Origin: a virus
IMG/VR virus record: IMGVR_UViG_3300036766_000678
Span: 116,417 to 180,416 of that record
Reading direction: 5' to 3' (one strand)
DNA: 64,000 bases
Of the stretch, positions 56,401-63,615 are shown in pieces. The notes below the pieces were generated by a model that worked only from the letters and a program-made list of their open reading frames with translations, ran no database searches and was not told where the DNA came from. Position 1 is the stretch's first letter. Each line of letters opens with the position of its first letter. The position numbers and the translations under genes are program-made.

Positions 56401-56910
56401 CTATTTTTCCTTTGGAGCTTTTCTTACAGCTAGATTAAAATATTTTTTCTGAGCATCATATTCTTTTACATATTTCCTTTTTATGAAAGAAACTGCTTTT
56501 TCAATTGTTGGAAATGTATGGGATTTAGGAAATAATATATTTGTCCATCCCATTAATTCCTCTGAATAACGTTTTGGACCAACTAAAACCACAGGTATTT
56601 CGCATCGTTGAGCAAAGTCCATCTCGCGGTAAGTTCCGTCAGAAATTATGTCAGAGGTAAGCACTAATAAAATATCAGATTTTCTCACCAATGTTTTATC
56701 TCTTTTTACCATCGTTTCCATAACTTTACGTTTCATACTTTTAGAAACCTTGGCTTTTTTTCCAGACCCCCATAAAGCTGACTGAGCCTCTGCGGGGTCA
56801 ATTCCCCTCAACCCATGCTTGGCTAATATTCTGTTTGCTTCTGCACGTTCAGCAGTTACCTCTGCTGCATAACGTCCAGCTAGACACCCAGACATGTATA
56901 CTCTTAGCAT
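56401..56910 (-). CDS. Nucleoside 2-deoxyribosyltransferase-like protein
   Basis: 169 aa. Rossmann-like start VYMSGCLAGRYAAEV, a central KRDKTLVRKSDILLVLTSD and the SDGTYREMDFAQRCEIPVVL block typical of the family (GTxxExxxA). These enzymes exchange bases on deoxyribose or hydrolyse nucleotides; phage members may also be involved in NAD or nucleotide defence. The catalytic Glu lies in REMDFA. Good ribosome site AGGAGG. Directly downstream of the DUF4326 gene. Confidence 0.78.
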   Translation of the reverse strand: MLRVYMSGCLAGRYAAEVTAERAEANRILAKHGLRGIDPAEAQSALWGSGKKAKVSKSMKRKVMETMVKRDKTLVRKSDILLVLTSDIISDGTYREMDFAQRCEIPVVLVGPKRYSEELMGWTNILFPKSHTFPTIEKAVSFIKRKYVKEYDAQKKYFNLAVRKAPKEK

Positions 56911-56923
56911 ACTTATCTACCTC

Positions 56924-57181
56924 CTATACTTTTCCTTCTACTATTTCTATCCACACATTTCCATGACATGCTAATGGAAAACAATAGCAACCCAGTGTTT
57001 TATCTTTTAATTCCATTTTAGCTTTTTCTATTAAGTCTGGTTGTGTTTGTACCCAATCTTTAAACTTCTGTACCACTTCTTCACGAGTACCATCTGGCCC
57101 AATAATGAACCTATTACCCCAAATAGAAGGTCTACCAATATATACATCGTATGGTTCTTTGCGAATATTTACTACCCGCAT
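56924..57181 (-). CDS. DUF4326 protein
   Basis: 85 aa. RVVNIRKEPYDVYIGRPSIW, GNRFIIGPDGTREEVVQKF and KTLGCYCFPLACHGNVW show the full DUF4326 signature, including the CxCxPxxCHGxxL-like end. Function unproven; often next to nucleotide-metabolism genes in phages, as here. Confidence 0.85.
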   Translation of the reverse strand: MRVVNIRKEPYDVYIGRPSIWGNRFIIGPDGTREEVVQKFKDWVQTQPDLIEKAKMELKDKTLGCYCFPLACHGNVWIEIVEGKV

Positions 57182-57195
57182 AAACTCCTCCCTTA

Positions 57196-57513
57196 CTACT
57201 TTGCGGGAGAGAGTGGAACAGTTGGAGCTACAACCACTGGTGCCTCTGTTGTTACAGGAGCAGTTGCAGCCAGTGCTGGTGTTTCAACTGGAACAGGGGC
57301 TTTATCCAATGACGGGGGAAGCTCCGTATCAATAGCCTTCTCATCAATATTCGAGATCTCTTTTTTGAGATCAGGAACAACTGGAGGTGCTACTGGTGCT
57401 ACTGGAACCTTTACTTCAGGTACTACAGGGGCTGCTGGGGCAACTACAGGTCTATCTCTAACTAGGTCTTGCAACCAAGGGGCTGGCTTTAACGGATTTG
57501 GATTTTCGGGCAT
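57196..57513 (-). CDS. Pro/Ala/Val-rich low-complexity protein
   Basis: 105 aa, more than half Pro, Ala and Val (VVAPAAPVVPEVKVPVAPV). Probably disordered. No domain. It follows the AP2/HNH gene with a 1-nt gap. Could be a linker-like or decorating peptide. Confidence 0.65.
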   Translation of the reverse strand: MPENPNPLKPAPWLQDLVRDRPVVAPAAPVVPEVKVPVAPVAPPVVPDLKKEISNIDEKAIDTELPPSLDKAPVPVETPALAATAPVTTEAPVVVAPTVPLSPAK

Positions 57514-57514
57514 T

Positions 57515-57988
57515 TTAATTCTCCTTTAAGTTTGTATTGTTAACTAGCTCATTACAGGCATTTTCATATACCTTTGATGCTTCAATTTCTGTATCAAAAT
57601 AACCTAGGCTTTGTTGTCTACCATTAATTACAATTCTAGCTTGCCATCTATTAACACGCTTATGAAAGTAACATCCAACTAACCTACCATTTCGATGATT
57701 ATTTGTATTTTGTTGATTTTTTCTATTTGTTACTATTCGTAAGTTGTTTCTCTGATTATTTAATCCATCTCCATCAATATGATCGACTTCTTGATTATCT
57801 AGAGGGTACCCTATAACAATATGATGAAGATATATTGCTCCTCTTTGACCTTTACTTTTTTGAAAATTTCTTACAGCATAGTATCTATTCTTATCTTTTC
57901 TGGCATACCACTTTAAATGCCCAATAGCTTCGTAGATATCATCATCTACTAAAGCTATTTTACCTTGTGTTAATGTTATTTGTTTCAA
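57515..57988 (-). CDS. HNH homing endonuclease with AP2 DNA-binding domain
   Basis: 157 aa. HNH core at 55-90: LHHIVIGYPLDNQEVDHIDG, then LNNQRNNLRIVT. The AP2 domain follows: GCYFHKRVNRWQARIVINGR and GYFDTEIEASKVYENAC. This order is typical of phage AP2/HNH homing endonucleases. An unrelated lineage to the CxxGH and CKCDCG HNH genes elsewhere in the window. Confidence 0.95.
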   Translation of the reverse strand: MKQITLTQGKIALVDDDIYEAIGHLKWYARKDKNRYYAVRNFQKSKGQRGAIYLHHIVIGYPLDNQEVDHIDGDGLNNQRNNLRIVTNRKNQQNTNNHRNGRLVGCYFHKRVNRWQARIVINGRQQSLGYFDTEIEASKVYENACNELVNNTNLKEN

Positions 57989-57998
57989 TTATGTACTT

Positions 57999-58175
57999 TT
58001 ATGCCTGTGCTGTTTCTACAGGTGCAACAGTTACATTAGCAACTTTGCGCCAGTTATACAAAGTTGGAAGTGACAAGGAATATTGCTTTGCCAACTCAAC
58101 CTTGTTTACATCTGGATTTTGTAACGCTTCTAGTACTGCTCTTTTTACTTCTGGGTCTATCTTTTTTCGTGCCAT
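57999..58175 (-). CDS. Helix-turn-helix protein
   Basis: 58 aa. RAVLEALQNPDVNKVELAKQ followed by YSLSLPTLYNWRK is a helix-turn-helix of the transposase/Cro type, with SLPTLYNWR the recognition helix. Stops within a short Val/Ala/Pro tail. Probably a small DNA-binding regulator. GGAG site upstream. Confidence 0.75.
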   Translation of the reverse strand: MARKKIDPEVKRAVLEALQNPDVNKVELAKQYSLSLPTLYNWRKVANVTVAPVETAQA

Positions 58176-58187
58176 TTTGTTTCTCCT

Positions 58188-58682
58188 TTATTTATTATTT
58201 AGTTCGTTAAAAATAACAGCTTCTTCTTCCGAAAATGCCCCGTCAACAGCAGTTTGTATTTCAATTTCCCCATTTCGTTGTTTTGCCCATACGTCTATAA
58301 GACGTTTAATATGATCTGGGGTAAATAGAAAGCCTTCTAACATAACAGAGGCACAACGCACAAGATGCTGTGATTCTACTTCTCCCAAATTCATAGAATA
58401 ATCTACAATTAATTTATTAGCAATATCATGTCGTACTGTATAATCAGAACTCGCTAATGCCTCATCTAGTGATATATTACCAAGTCTAGATACGGAAGGA
58501 GAAGCAACCACTTCCCCTCTATATAAAGGTCGTTTAATATAAGTTTCAATACTTGATCTAAATGTGTAATCACTTACATTTAAGTGCTTTCCAATCTTAT
58601 AAGCTGTTTTAAAACATAAATCAAATAGAACATATTCTAAGGATTCAATTTTATTTCTTACTAAACGTTTAAGATATGCCAT
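58188..58682 (-). CDS. Hypothetical protein
   Basis: 164 aa, mostly helical (RNKIESLEYVLFDLCFKTAY, YSMNLGEVESQHLVRCASVM). Contains an acidic end (DGAFSEEEAVIFNELNNK). No family recognised. Adjacent to the HTH gene and perhaps co-regulated. Confidence 0.68.
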   Translation of the reverse strand: MAYLKRLVRNKIESLEYVLFDLCFKTAYKIGKHLNVSDYTFRSSIETYIKRPLYRGEVVASPSVSRLGNISLDEALASSDYTVRHDIANKLIVDYSMNLGEVESQHLVRCASVMLEGFLFTPDHIKRLIDVWAKQRNGEIEIQTAVDGAFSEEEAVIFNELNNK

Positions 58683-58693
58683 TTAATTCTCCT

Positions 58694-58909
58694 TTATCTA
58701 ATTGCAACTTGTTTGAAATTTCCATCTATGAATCTACCATGAGCATCTAGAAGCGTCCAGTATCCTCGCATAGCCTTAGCTTCGGTAGATCCTTGGAGCC
58801 AAACCTGATCATAATTATTCCCAGTAAAAATTCTTTGAATCTTTCCCCCCTCATCCTGAATTGCAAGAACAAAAAGCTTATTATTTACTTGCTTCGTTGT
58901 CTTTGCCAT
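58694..58909 (-). CDS. Small hypothetical protein
   Basis: 71 aa from MAKTTKQVNN (GGAAC site), overlapping the upstream membrane gene by 29 nt. Beta-like (LFVLAIQDEGGKIQRIFTGN, DQVWLQGSTEAKAMRG). Function unknown. Confidence 0.66.
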   Translation of the reverse strand: MAKTTKQVNNKLFVLAIQDEGGKIQRIFTGNNYDQVWLQGSTEAKAMRGYWTLLDAHGRFIDGNFKQVAIR

Positions 58910-59069
58910 TTTCTTGTTCCTCCGTCTTTCGCTTATATTCCGCTGCATACCAATTCCAAATAGCAAATACTACTCCCATGCCTAAAAGCAAAAGACTATG
59001 CGCTAAAGCTCCTACAAATGCAAAAGTAATGTTAACCCCACATACTAGATAAGAATACTTACTATTCAA
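58881..59069 (-). CDS. Small two-span membrane protein
   Basis: 62 aa. Two hydrophobic spans (YLVCGVNITFAFVGALAHSL, LLGMGVVFAIWNWYAAEY) with a charged end (KRKTEEQENGKDNE). Holin-sized but without other evidence. Confidence 0.65.
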   Translation of the reverse strand: MNSKYSYLVCGVNITFAFVGALAHSLLLLGMGVVFAIWNWYAAEYKRKTEEQENGKDNEASK

Positions 59070-59070
59070 G

Positions 59071-59214
59071 TTATTTTGCCCCCTTTAAGTTTTCAATTTT
59101 ATCTTCATCAAGCCTACCTGTAGTAGTATCAAAACACCTTTTCAAAAGAACTCCAACAAAAATTACTAAAACAACAAAAAATAAAATAAAGACAAAATGA
59201 ACTAAATATTTCAT
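59071..59214 (-). CDS. Small single-span membrane protein
   Basis: 47 aa from MKYLVHFVF; longer reading extends into the upstream gene. One long hydrophobic span (FVFILFFVVLVIFVGVLLK) then a polar acidic end (DEDKIENLKG). Pairs with the two-span membrane protein next door. Confidence 0.6.
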   Translation of the reverse strand: MKYLVHFVFILFFVVLVIFVGVLLKRCFDTTTGRLDEDKIENLKGAK

Positions 59215-59221
59215 AATTTTA

Positions 59222-59434
59222 TTATAACAAATGCAATTTACGAACTTCTTCTCCCAATGATGAAGTAACAACAAAACGTTTTGCTTCTAATTGATTTCCT
59301 TTAATCCACCCTACTATATAGTATACATCCTTTTGTACATCATATATCCATTCAATTTTCTTGCCACTCAATTTGAATATTCTAGAAATTTCATTAAGTT
59401 CTTCTAATGTACTTATTAAGAGATCTTGTGTCAT
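59222..59434 (-). CDS. Small hypothetical protein
   Basis: 70 aa. Helix then beta strands (LEELNEISRIFKLSGKKIEW, VYYIVGWIKGNQLEAKRFVV). ATGA overlap with the ABA-sandwich gene. No family recognised. Confidence 0.66.
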   Translation of the reverse strand: MTQDLLISTLEELNEISRIFKLSGKKIEWIYDVQKDVYYIVGWIKGNQLEAKRFVVTSSLGEEVRKLHLL

Positions 59435-59829
59435 TGTCTACTTCTCTCCTTTTCTTTCATCTCTAGATAGGCTCTAGAAATGGCCTCTGAAGCTGTTTTT
59501 CCATATTCACTACAATCCCCCATCATGCAACACCATCCCCCTTCAGGATAAGCAATCAAACTCCAATTGCTAAATCCCATATCTCTGCCTATATAATTTG
59601 ACATGTGGGTATGAGCATATTTTCTAACAATCCTCCAAGCATCATTCATATCTTCAACAAAATTAGGTATTGGCCGCTTTGTAGGCTGAGATGTATTAGA
59701 CGTTTTAAAATATTCCTGATAATCACACTCAGGAGGTATGCCAATTGTTTGGCCATTAAAAGACATAATCTCAGTCCAACCCCATTCTTTTGCTACTTGA
59801 ATATTAAGCTCTTCCAGTTCGAGATTCAT
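59431..59829 (-). CDS. Phage ABA-sandwich domain protein
   Basis: 132 aa. LNIQVAKEWGWTEI, DMNDAWRIVRKYA, and TASEAISRAYLEMKEKE fit the phage ABA sandwich family (helix with GW, then AWxVVxK, then a C-terminal AIxxAxL helix). Family members are common in phages with no known role. Internal NWSLIAYPEGGWCCMMGD is the central sheet. Confidence 0.72.
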   Translation of the reverse strand: MNLELEELNIQVAKEWGWTEIMSFNGQTIGIPPECDYQEYFKTSNTSQPTKRPIPNFVEDMNDAWRIVRKYAHTHMSNYIGRDMGFSNWSLIAYPEGGWCCMMGDCSEYGKTASEAISRAYLEMKEKERSRQ

Positions 59830-59977
59830 ATAATTGTTCTAAATATTTAAGATTATCTGATTTAAATACCATACAATCACAGTCAAAACAATAGTATAAT
59901 TTATTTGTACTAAAATTTTCTGATTTTTGATGTCTAAATCTCAAATGATTACATTTACATGGGTCAAGATGAATCAA
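59804..59977 (-). CDS. Zinc miniprotein with NLEYLE tail, TTG start
   Basis: 57 aa. The only in-frame start in reach is TTG, overlapping the RNA-ligase stop as TTGA. Ligands PCKCNHLRFRH and CFDCDC. Tail KSDNLKYLEQLYESR then TGRA. Codons overlap the ABA-sandwich gene by 26 nt. The unusual start suggests translation depends on ligase translation. Function unknown. Confidence 0.7.
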   Translation of the reverse strand: MIHLDPCKCNHLRFRHQKSENFSTNKLYYCFDCDCMVFKSDNLKYLEQLYESRTGRA

Positions 59978-61122
59978 ATTTTTGTTACACCAGTTACATG
60001 TTCAATTTCTTCTATCACTTTACAAATATGTTTTCTATTTAAATCTTTCTTATCAAACAATTGAAAAAGAAATCCTCTTAAATACTTTTCCACATTTTTA
60101 TTCGTCCACATAGCGAATTCTTTTCTAGAATCCTTTGGAGCGTCTGCATATCTACTATAGCACTCTTCCTGTAAATTTACAACCCTCTTTTCAAAATAAT
60201 CAATTTTAGCCAAAACTTCATCTTTGTATTCTTCTGGGCAAACAGATTTAAGATCATTAAAAGTATTGTTACCTACTGCTTGAAGAATGTTTCTATCCGA
60301 TAAATTAGAAATAAACCTATGCAATTCTAAATATTTTGGCCCTTTAATTTTAATAAGCAGTTCTGGTTCCCATCTCAGTACGAATCCTTCATCTAGAATA
60401 CCCAAATTCTTGCTTGTTTCTATCAAATGATCCAAGGACTCAAACTGATAGGTTTTAACGCAAGGAAGGCCCAGTTCCATGGCAAGAGAAGCCACTTCTG
60501 CGTAGGTTAACAATTTTCCTTCCCATGTTCGATAACCGATTAAATATAACCCCTCAGCGTAATTTTTTTTCTTGTAATCAATAACAATACGAAATCTAGA
60601 GTCAATTAGTTCAAATATCAATGTGCCTTTGCTTGCATATTCTAGTATCTTATCAGCTTGAACTTGGTTTCTGCTCATTCCAACTGTCAACTTTTTAAAT
60701 AAAAATGTGCCTTCTTTTCCATGTTCACTGTCAAAAGAGCCTGTAGTAGTAAGATAAAACTGGTTGTCGTTTGGATTCAAAAACGATATCAGACAAGATC
60801 CATCAAGTTTCTCAGATATCTCAAATTCCTTCTGATCCTTTAGGATTGCATAATTCGTCTCAGGCATCTGTCCAAGATTGAAGAACTTGTCAAATCCATG
60901 TGATAATATAACTTGATTCTTCACATCTACAACGAGCCCACGACTGAAACGAGAGAATGTTGTCCACAAATTATCATATTGGCATTCGTCTTTGTATTTT
61001 AAAAGAACTAATCCAGGAAAACGTTCAGATTCCGAAACCCAAACAGCATTATGCTCACAATGCTGCTTAAGCTTATCTATATTCCAAAGCTCGTTGATCT
61101 TAAAATAGGATTCAGGAGTCAT
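59974..61122 (-). CDS. T4 Rnl1-like RNA ligase
   Basis: 382 aa. The adenylated lysine is Lys105 in SEKLDGSCLISF (motif I KxDGS). Preceding it are SRFSRGLVVD and FDKFFNLGQ, hallmarks of the Rnl1 group; later blocks include TLIFELID (motif IIIa), EGFVLRWEP (motif IV) and IKIKGPKYLELH (motif V). It joins 3'-OH to 5'-phosphate RNA ends using ATP, and in T4 rescues tRNAs cut by host anticodon nucleases. An HD-kinase in this window could prepare those ends. It begins in an ATGA overlap with a tail-bearing gene. Confidence 0.93.
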   Translation of the reverse strand: MTPESYFKINELWNIDKLKQHCEHNAVWVSESERFPGLVLLKYKDECQYDNLWTTFSRFSRGLVVDVKNQVILSHGFDKFFNLGQMPETNYAILKDQKEFEISEKLDGSCLISFLNPNDNQFYLTTTGSFDSEHGKEGTFLFKKLTVGMSRNQVQADKILEYASKGTLIFELIDSRFRIVIDYKKKNYAEGLYLIGYRTWEGKLLTYAEVASLAMELGLPCVKTYQFESLDHLIETSKNLGILDEGFVLRWEPELLIKIKGPKYLELHRFISNLSDRNILQAVGNNTFNDLKSVCPEEYKDEVLAKIDYFEKRVVNLQEECYSRYADAPKDSRKEFAMWTNKNVEKYLRGFLFQLFDKKDLNRKHICKVIEEIEHVTGVTKI

Positions 61123-61310
61123 TTATGTTTGGCCTCATACAATTGTTCTAAGTATTTAAGATTATCTAATTTAAATTTGTAACATAAACATAAATTAATC
61201 AGAAGTGGGTATCTGCAATCATTATCTACTATACTTTCTAATAGGGGATATTTTTTATTTCGATGCTCTAAATCTCTATGACCACATACACAAAACAAAT
61301 CATTCATCAT
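61119..61310 (-). CDS. Zinc miniprotein with NLEYLE tail
   Basis: 63 aa starting at one of two adjacent ATGs (MMNDLFCVCGH). Ligands FCVCGHRDLEH, Cys in NDCRY and CLCYKF. Tail KLDNLKYLEQLYEAKHK, nearly identical to the copy downstream of the ligase; together they bracket the ligase gene. Function unknown. Confidence 0.8.
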   Translation of the reverse strand: MMNDLFCVCGHRDLEHRNKKYPLLESIVDNDCRYPLLINLCLCYKFKLDNLKYLEQLYEAKHK

Positions 61311-61857
61311 CAAAATTAAACCTTCTTTTCTTTCTCTTTGCTTTCTTTTTAGCTTTAATGGGATGTTTTTCAATCCAATCTTTCATCAGTTTCTTTTTTT
61401 GGTTGACAATACTCAGGTAGTCGATGTTGTCAGCAGTTACGAGAAAAATGGAACACATAACCTTATTTTTTGTGGCAATGCGTTCCCCAACATGCGAAAT
61501 GAGATATGGGAATTGGGCATCTCCAACGCGCACTATGATGGGGAAATTCTCCCATTCAACCGTTGTGAAATTAGACCAACTTGCATGAGGCTTCAATACC
61601 ATATCCTCAAATTGGGCTCTGATATTTCGAACACGCAGCCATTTTTTAAGTGCCCGTTTTGAATCTTCCGCAGCATAAGCTGTTGTTTTTTCCCCTGTCA
61701 CAGCATTGATAATCTCTACTTTGACACGATTAGGTACAGGAAACACTTTGCCCCAAGAACGTCTTCGCCGCCTGGAACCAGGCATACGCATCCAACGTTT
61801 ACGCTGATTCGTAGAAAGACGAAGAAACAGCTTCTGAGCCCGAATTGATTTAGTCAT
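61300..61857 (-). CDS. Basic hypothetical protein
   Basis: 185 aa, strongly basic at both ends (GSRRRRRSWGKVF; KKAKRKKRRFNFDDE). Middle seems globular with GEKTTAYAAEDSKRALKKW and ENFPIIVRVGDAQFPYLISH. It includes TADNIDYLSIVNQ, which loosely resembles the tail but lies inside the protein. Likely a nucleic-acid binder. No family recognised. Confidence 0.68.
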   Translation of the reverse strand: MTKSIRAQKLFLRLSTNQRKRWMRMPGSRRRRRSWGKVFPVPNRVKVEIINAVTGEKTTAYAAEDSKRALKKWLRVRNIRAQFEDMVLKPHASWSNFTTVEWENFPIIVRVGDAQFPYLISHVGERIATKNKVMCSIFLVTADNIDYLSIVNQKKKLMKDWIEKHPIKAKKKAKRKKRRFNFDDE

Positions 61858-61987
61858 TAGTGTCCTCTTTTCTCAATTTACGCAAAATTTTATCAAGCTC
61901 TTTATGAAGAGCATCCCGAAGGTATCTCTTATGCAAAGCAGATACTTTAGCTTGAAGTTTGATTATTATGATTTTCTTTGTTGGCAT
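61850..61987 (-). CDS. 45-aa basic helical protein
   Basis: MPTKKIIIIKLQAKVSAL then ALHKELDKILRKLRKED, a charged amphipathic helix. It overlaps genes on both sides (41 nt upstream, 8 nt downstream). A GGAG lies about 10 nt before ATG. Small size makes it uncertain. Confidence 0.52.
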   Translation of the reverse strand: MPTKKIIIIKLQAKVSALHKRYLRDALHKELDKILRKLRKEDTND

Positions 61988-62534
61988 CTTCTGGTTCTCC
62001 ATTTACATTGCCTAAAGCAGCATCAATTTTATCCGAGATCTGTTGAGCCGTATTCTCAATTACTTGTGCTTTAATTTCAGCTTTTAAATCTTCTGTTTCA
62101 ATAGTATCAAATAATGGCTCATCTTCAGTTACTTCCACAGTAGATGAAATATCTTTGTTGATTGCCCGAAGCTTTTTTTGTTTTTGTCTACCCTTTTCCA
62201 ACCATTTAAGAGATTTTTCCCTATCTCGTTTCTTTTTGTTTCTGGCATAAAGCCAAGTAGAAAATCCTGTTCCTGCAATCTTTCCCAAAGTATATAACAC
62301 ATAAGGTATCAATTTAAAATAATTATGGATTCCAGAATGCCAAGTTTCCCAAAATTGAATAAGTACACCGAAAAGAAATACGTACATAAAAAAATCAATA
62401 ACCTGATTGAGCGTACTATATAAAATTGTACTCCACAGCTTTAGCCTCACGGAAACCAATTTTTCCCAGGTATCCAAATGCCATTCCGCAGCCCCAACAA
62501 GAAAAAATATAATTGAAAGTTCAAATGTTGTCAT
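61947..62534 (-). CDS. Membrane protein with coiled cytoplasmic tail
   Basis: 195 aa. Three or four hydrophobic spans in the first 95 residues (SIIFFLVGAAEW, NQVIDFFMYVFLFGVLIQFW, YFKLIPYVLYTLGKIAG), then a basic region (ARNKKKRDREKSLKWLEK) and an acidic tail with a helical run (ETEDLKAEIKAQVIENTAQ). Phage-encoded membrane protein of unknown role; the lysis gene upstream makes a lysis or envelope role possible. Confidence 0.68.
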   Translation of the reverse strand: MTTFELSIIFFLVGAAEWHLDTWEKLVSVRLKLWSTILYSTLNQVIDFFMYVFLFGVLIQFWETWHSGIHNYFKLIPYVLYTLGKIAGTGFSTWLYARNKKKRDREKSLKWLEKGRQKQKKLRAINKDISSTVEVTEDEPLFDTIETEDLKAEIKAQVIENTAQQISDKIDAALGNVNGEPEDANKENHNNQTSS

Positions 62535-62752
62535 TTTACCTTTTGCTTCTGTTCATACAGTTTTTGCAAGTATTCTAAATTTCCAAACTTAAAATAATGA
62601 TAACTATCTAAATTAATACTCTTACTAAAAGATGATAATTTCTCAGCACATGCCCAACAAATAGATTTAAAATTCTTACTTACATTATTTCTAACTTCAT
62701 GATCTGCTTTCCAATGCCCACATCTGCACTTGTCTGTACTTAAAGCCTCCAT
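62531..62752 (-). CDS. Zinc miniprotein with NLEYLE tail
   Basis: 73 aa from the ATG in the TAATG overlap with the transglycosylase stop. Ligands KCRCGHWKADH and CWAC. A longer polar spacer (SSFSKSINLDSYHYFK) separates zinc site and tail FGNLEYLQKLYEQKQ. It has Gln in place of the YLE glutamate. Function unknown. Confidence 0.78.
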   Translation of the reverse strand: MEALSTDKCRCGHWKADHEVRNNVSKNFKSICWACAEKLSSFSKSINLDSYHYFKFGNLEYLQKLYEQKQKVK

Positions 62753-63336
62753 TATTTTAAAGGCAACACTGAATCCACTTTCTCTTTTCTCTTCAAAAAA
62801 GCTTTCCAATACTTTTCACTCCATTTACCATTCTTTAAGCGAACAACACCATTGTATGCTATAATAGCTTTCTTATAATCTTTCCATCGTTGATATTTCC
62901 CACTCAAAACTCTAAAAGCCATTTTAGTATTAGTATTAACCCCATAAAAGTATTTTTTAACTCCATATGCTTCAAATTCATCTGGCATAATTTGAAAAAT
63001 ACCTTTTTCTCCAGAAGTTCCTTCCTCGAATTGTCTAAATTCTGATTCAAGCCAAGCCATGGCGATAAAATCATTTCTAGTAAAGGGTCCATTGGGGAAA
63101 AACTTTGGCATATTCAAATCAATAGCTTTGAGCATTTGTATAACAACTTCTTTGTTTACTTTAGTTTTTTCTTTCAAAAGAAGTTGGCTTAAAACAATAG
63201 CTTGTCCTTCATAAGTAAGATTTTCATGCAATTCCGTCGCTTCAGAATAAGACCGCACTCTAATAGATGCATCTTCCCCAATAATAAGAGAAGGAGTAAA
63301 CAAAATAAGACTAAGAAAAGCTAATTTAAATTTCAT
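62752..63336 (-). CDS. Secreted SLT lytic transglycosylase (endolysin-like)
   Basis: 194 aa from MKFKLAFLSL, giving a signal peptide ending near IIGEDA. The lysozyme-like fold is recognised by AMAWLESEF with catalytic Glu97, the EKGIFQIMP strand and KKAIIAYNGVV. Soluble lytic transglycosylases cleave peptidoglycan; with an export signal it could act as a lysis enzyme or a virion-entry factor. It is far from the virion cluster, so lysis is favoured. Confidence 0.85.
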   Translation of the reverse strand: MKFKLAFLSLILFTPSLIIGEDASIRVRSYSEATELHENLTYEGQAIVLSQLLLKEKTKVNKEVVIQMLKAIDLNMPKFFPNGPFTRNDFIAMAWLESEFRQFEEGTSGEKGIFQIMPDEFEAYGVKKYFYGVNTNTKMAFRVLSGKYQRWKDYKKAIIAYNGVVRLKNGKWSEKYWKAFLKRKEKVDSVLPLK

Positions 63337-63524
63337 TTTATTATCCCAGTTGGATAGCATTTTTTATGTCTAATATAATCTCCTATACGAATATAGTCGA
63401 TACCAGAAATTGTTTTAAAAAAATTAACCTGCTTACCACAATAGAGACAATTCTGGCACCAAGGCTTGCCGTCTACTGTGAAAACTGGTTTCTTTTGACC
63501 TTCTGTCAAATTATTCAAATCCAT
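63333..63524 (-). CDS. Small zinc-binding protein after a strong promoter
   Basis: 63 aa. WCQNCLYCGKQVNFFK and a later HKKCYP give a C-C-C-H/C zinc site, like a rubredoxin-type knuckle. GGGAGG site 6 nt before ATG. ATGA overlap with the transglycosylase gene. No tail. Function unknown. Confidence 0.72.
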   Translation of the reverse strand: MDLNNLTEGQKKPVFTVDGKPWCQNCLYCGKQVNFFKTISGIDYIRIGDYIRHKKCYPTGIIK

Positions 63525-63545
63525 TTTATCCTCCCTCTTTGTATA

Positions 63546-63574
63546 AGTATATCAGAAGTTGAATAAAAAGTCAA
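63546..63574 (-). promoter_or_regulatory. Sigma70-type promoter (TTGACT-17-TATACT)
   Basis: TTGACT, 17 bp ending CTGA, TATACT, then TATACAAAGAGGGAGG and ATG of the zinc protein gene. The -10 region TCTGATATACTT is identical to that at 27.8 kb. It would drive the zinc protein and transglycosylase genes. Confidence 0.75.
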
Positions 63575-63615
63575 GGGCTATTTTTCTAAAATCGCATCTA
63601 TTTTACGCACTGCTT

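Noticed and set aside
61300-61857. Internal TADNIDYLSIVNQ as a tail copy
   Set aside because: It lies about 40 residues before the end and lacks the LE and LY positions, so it was not counted.
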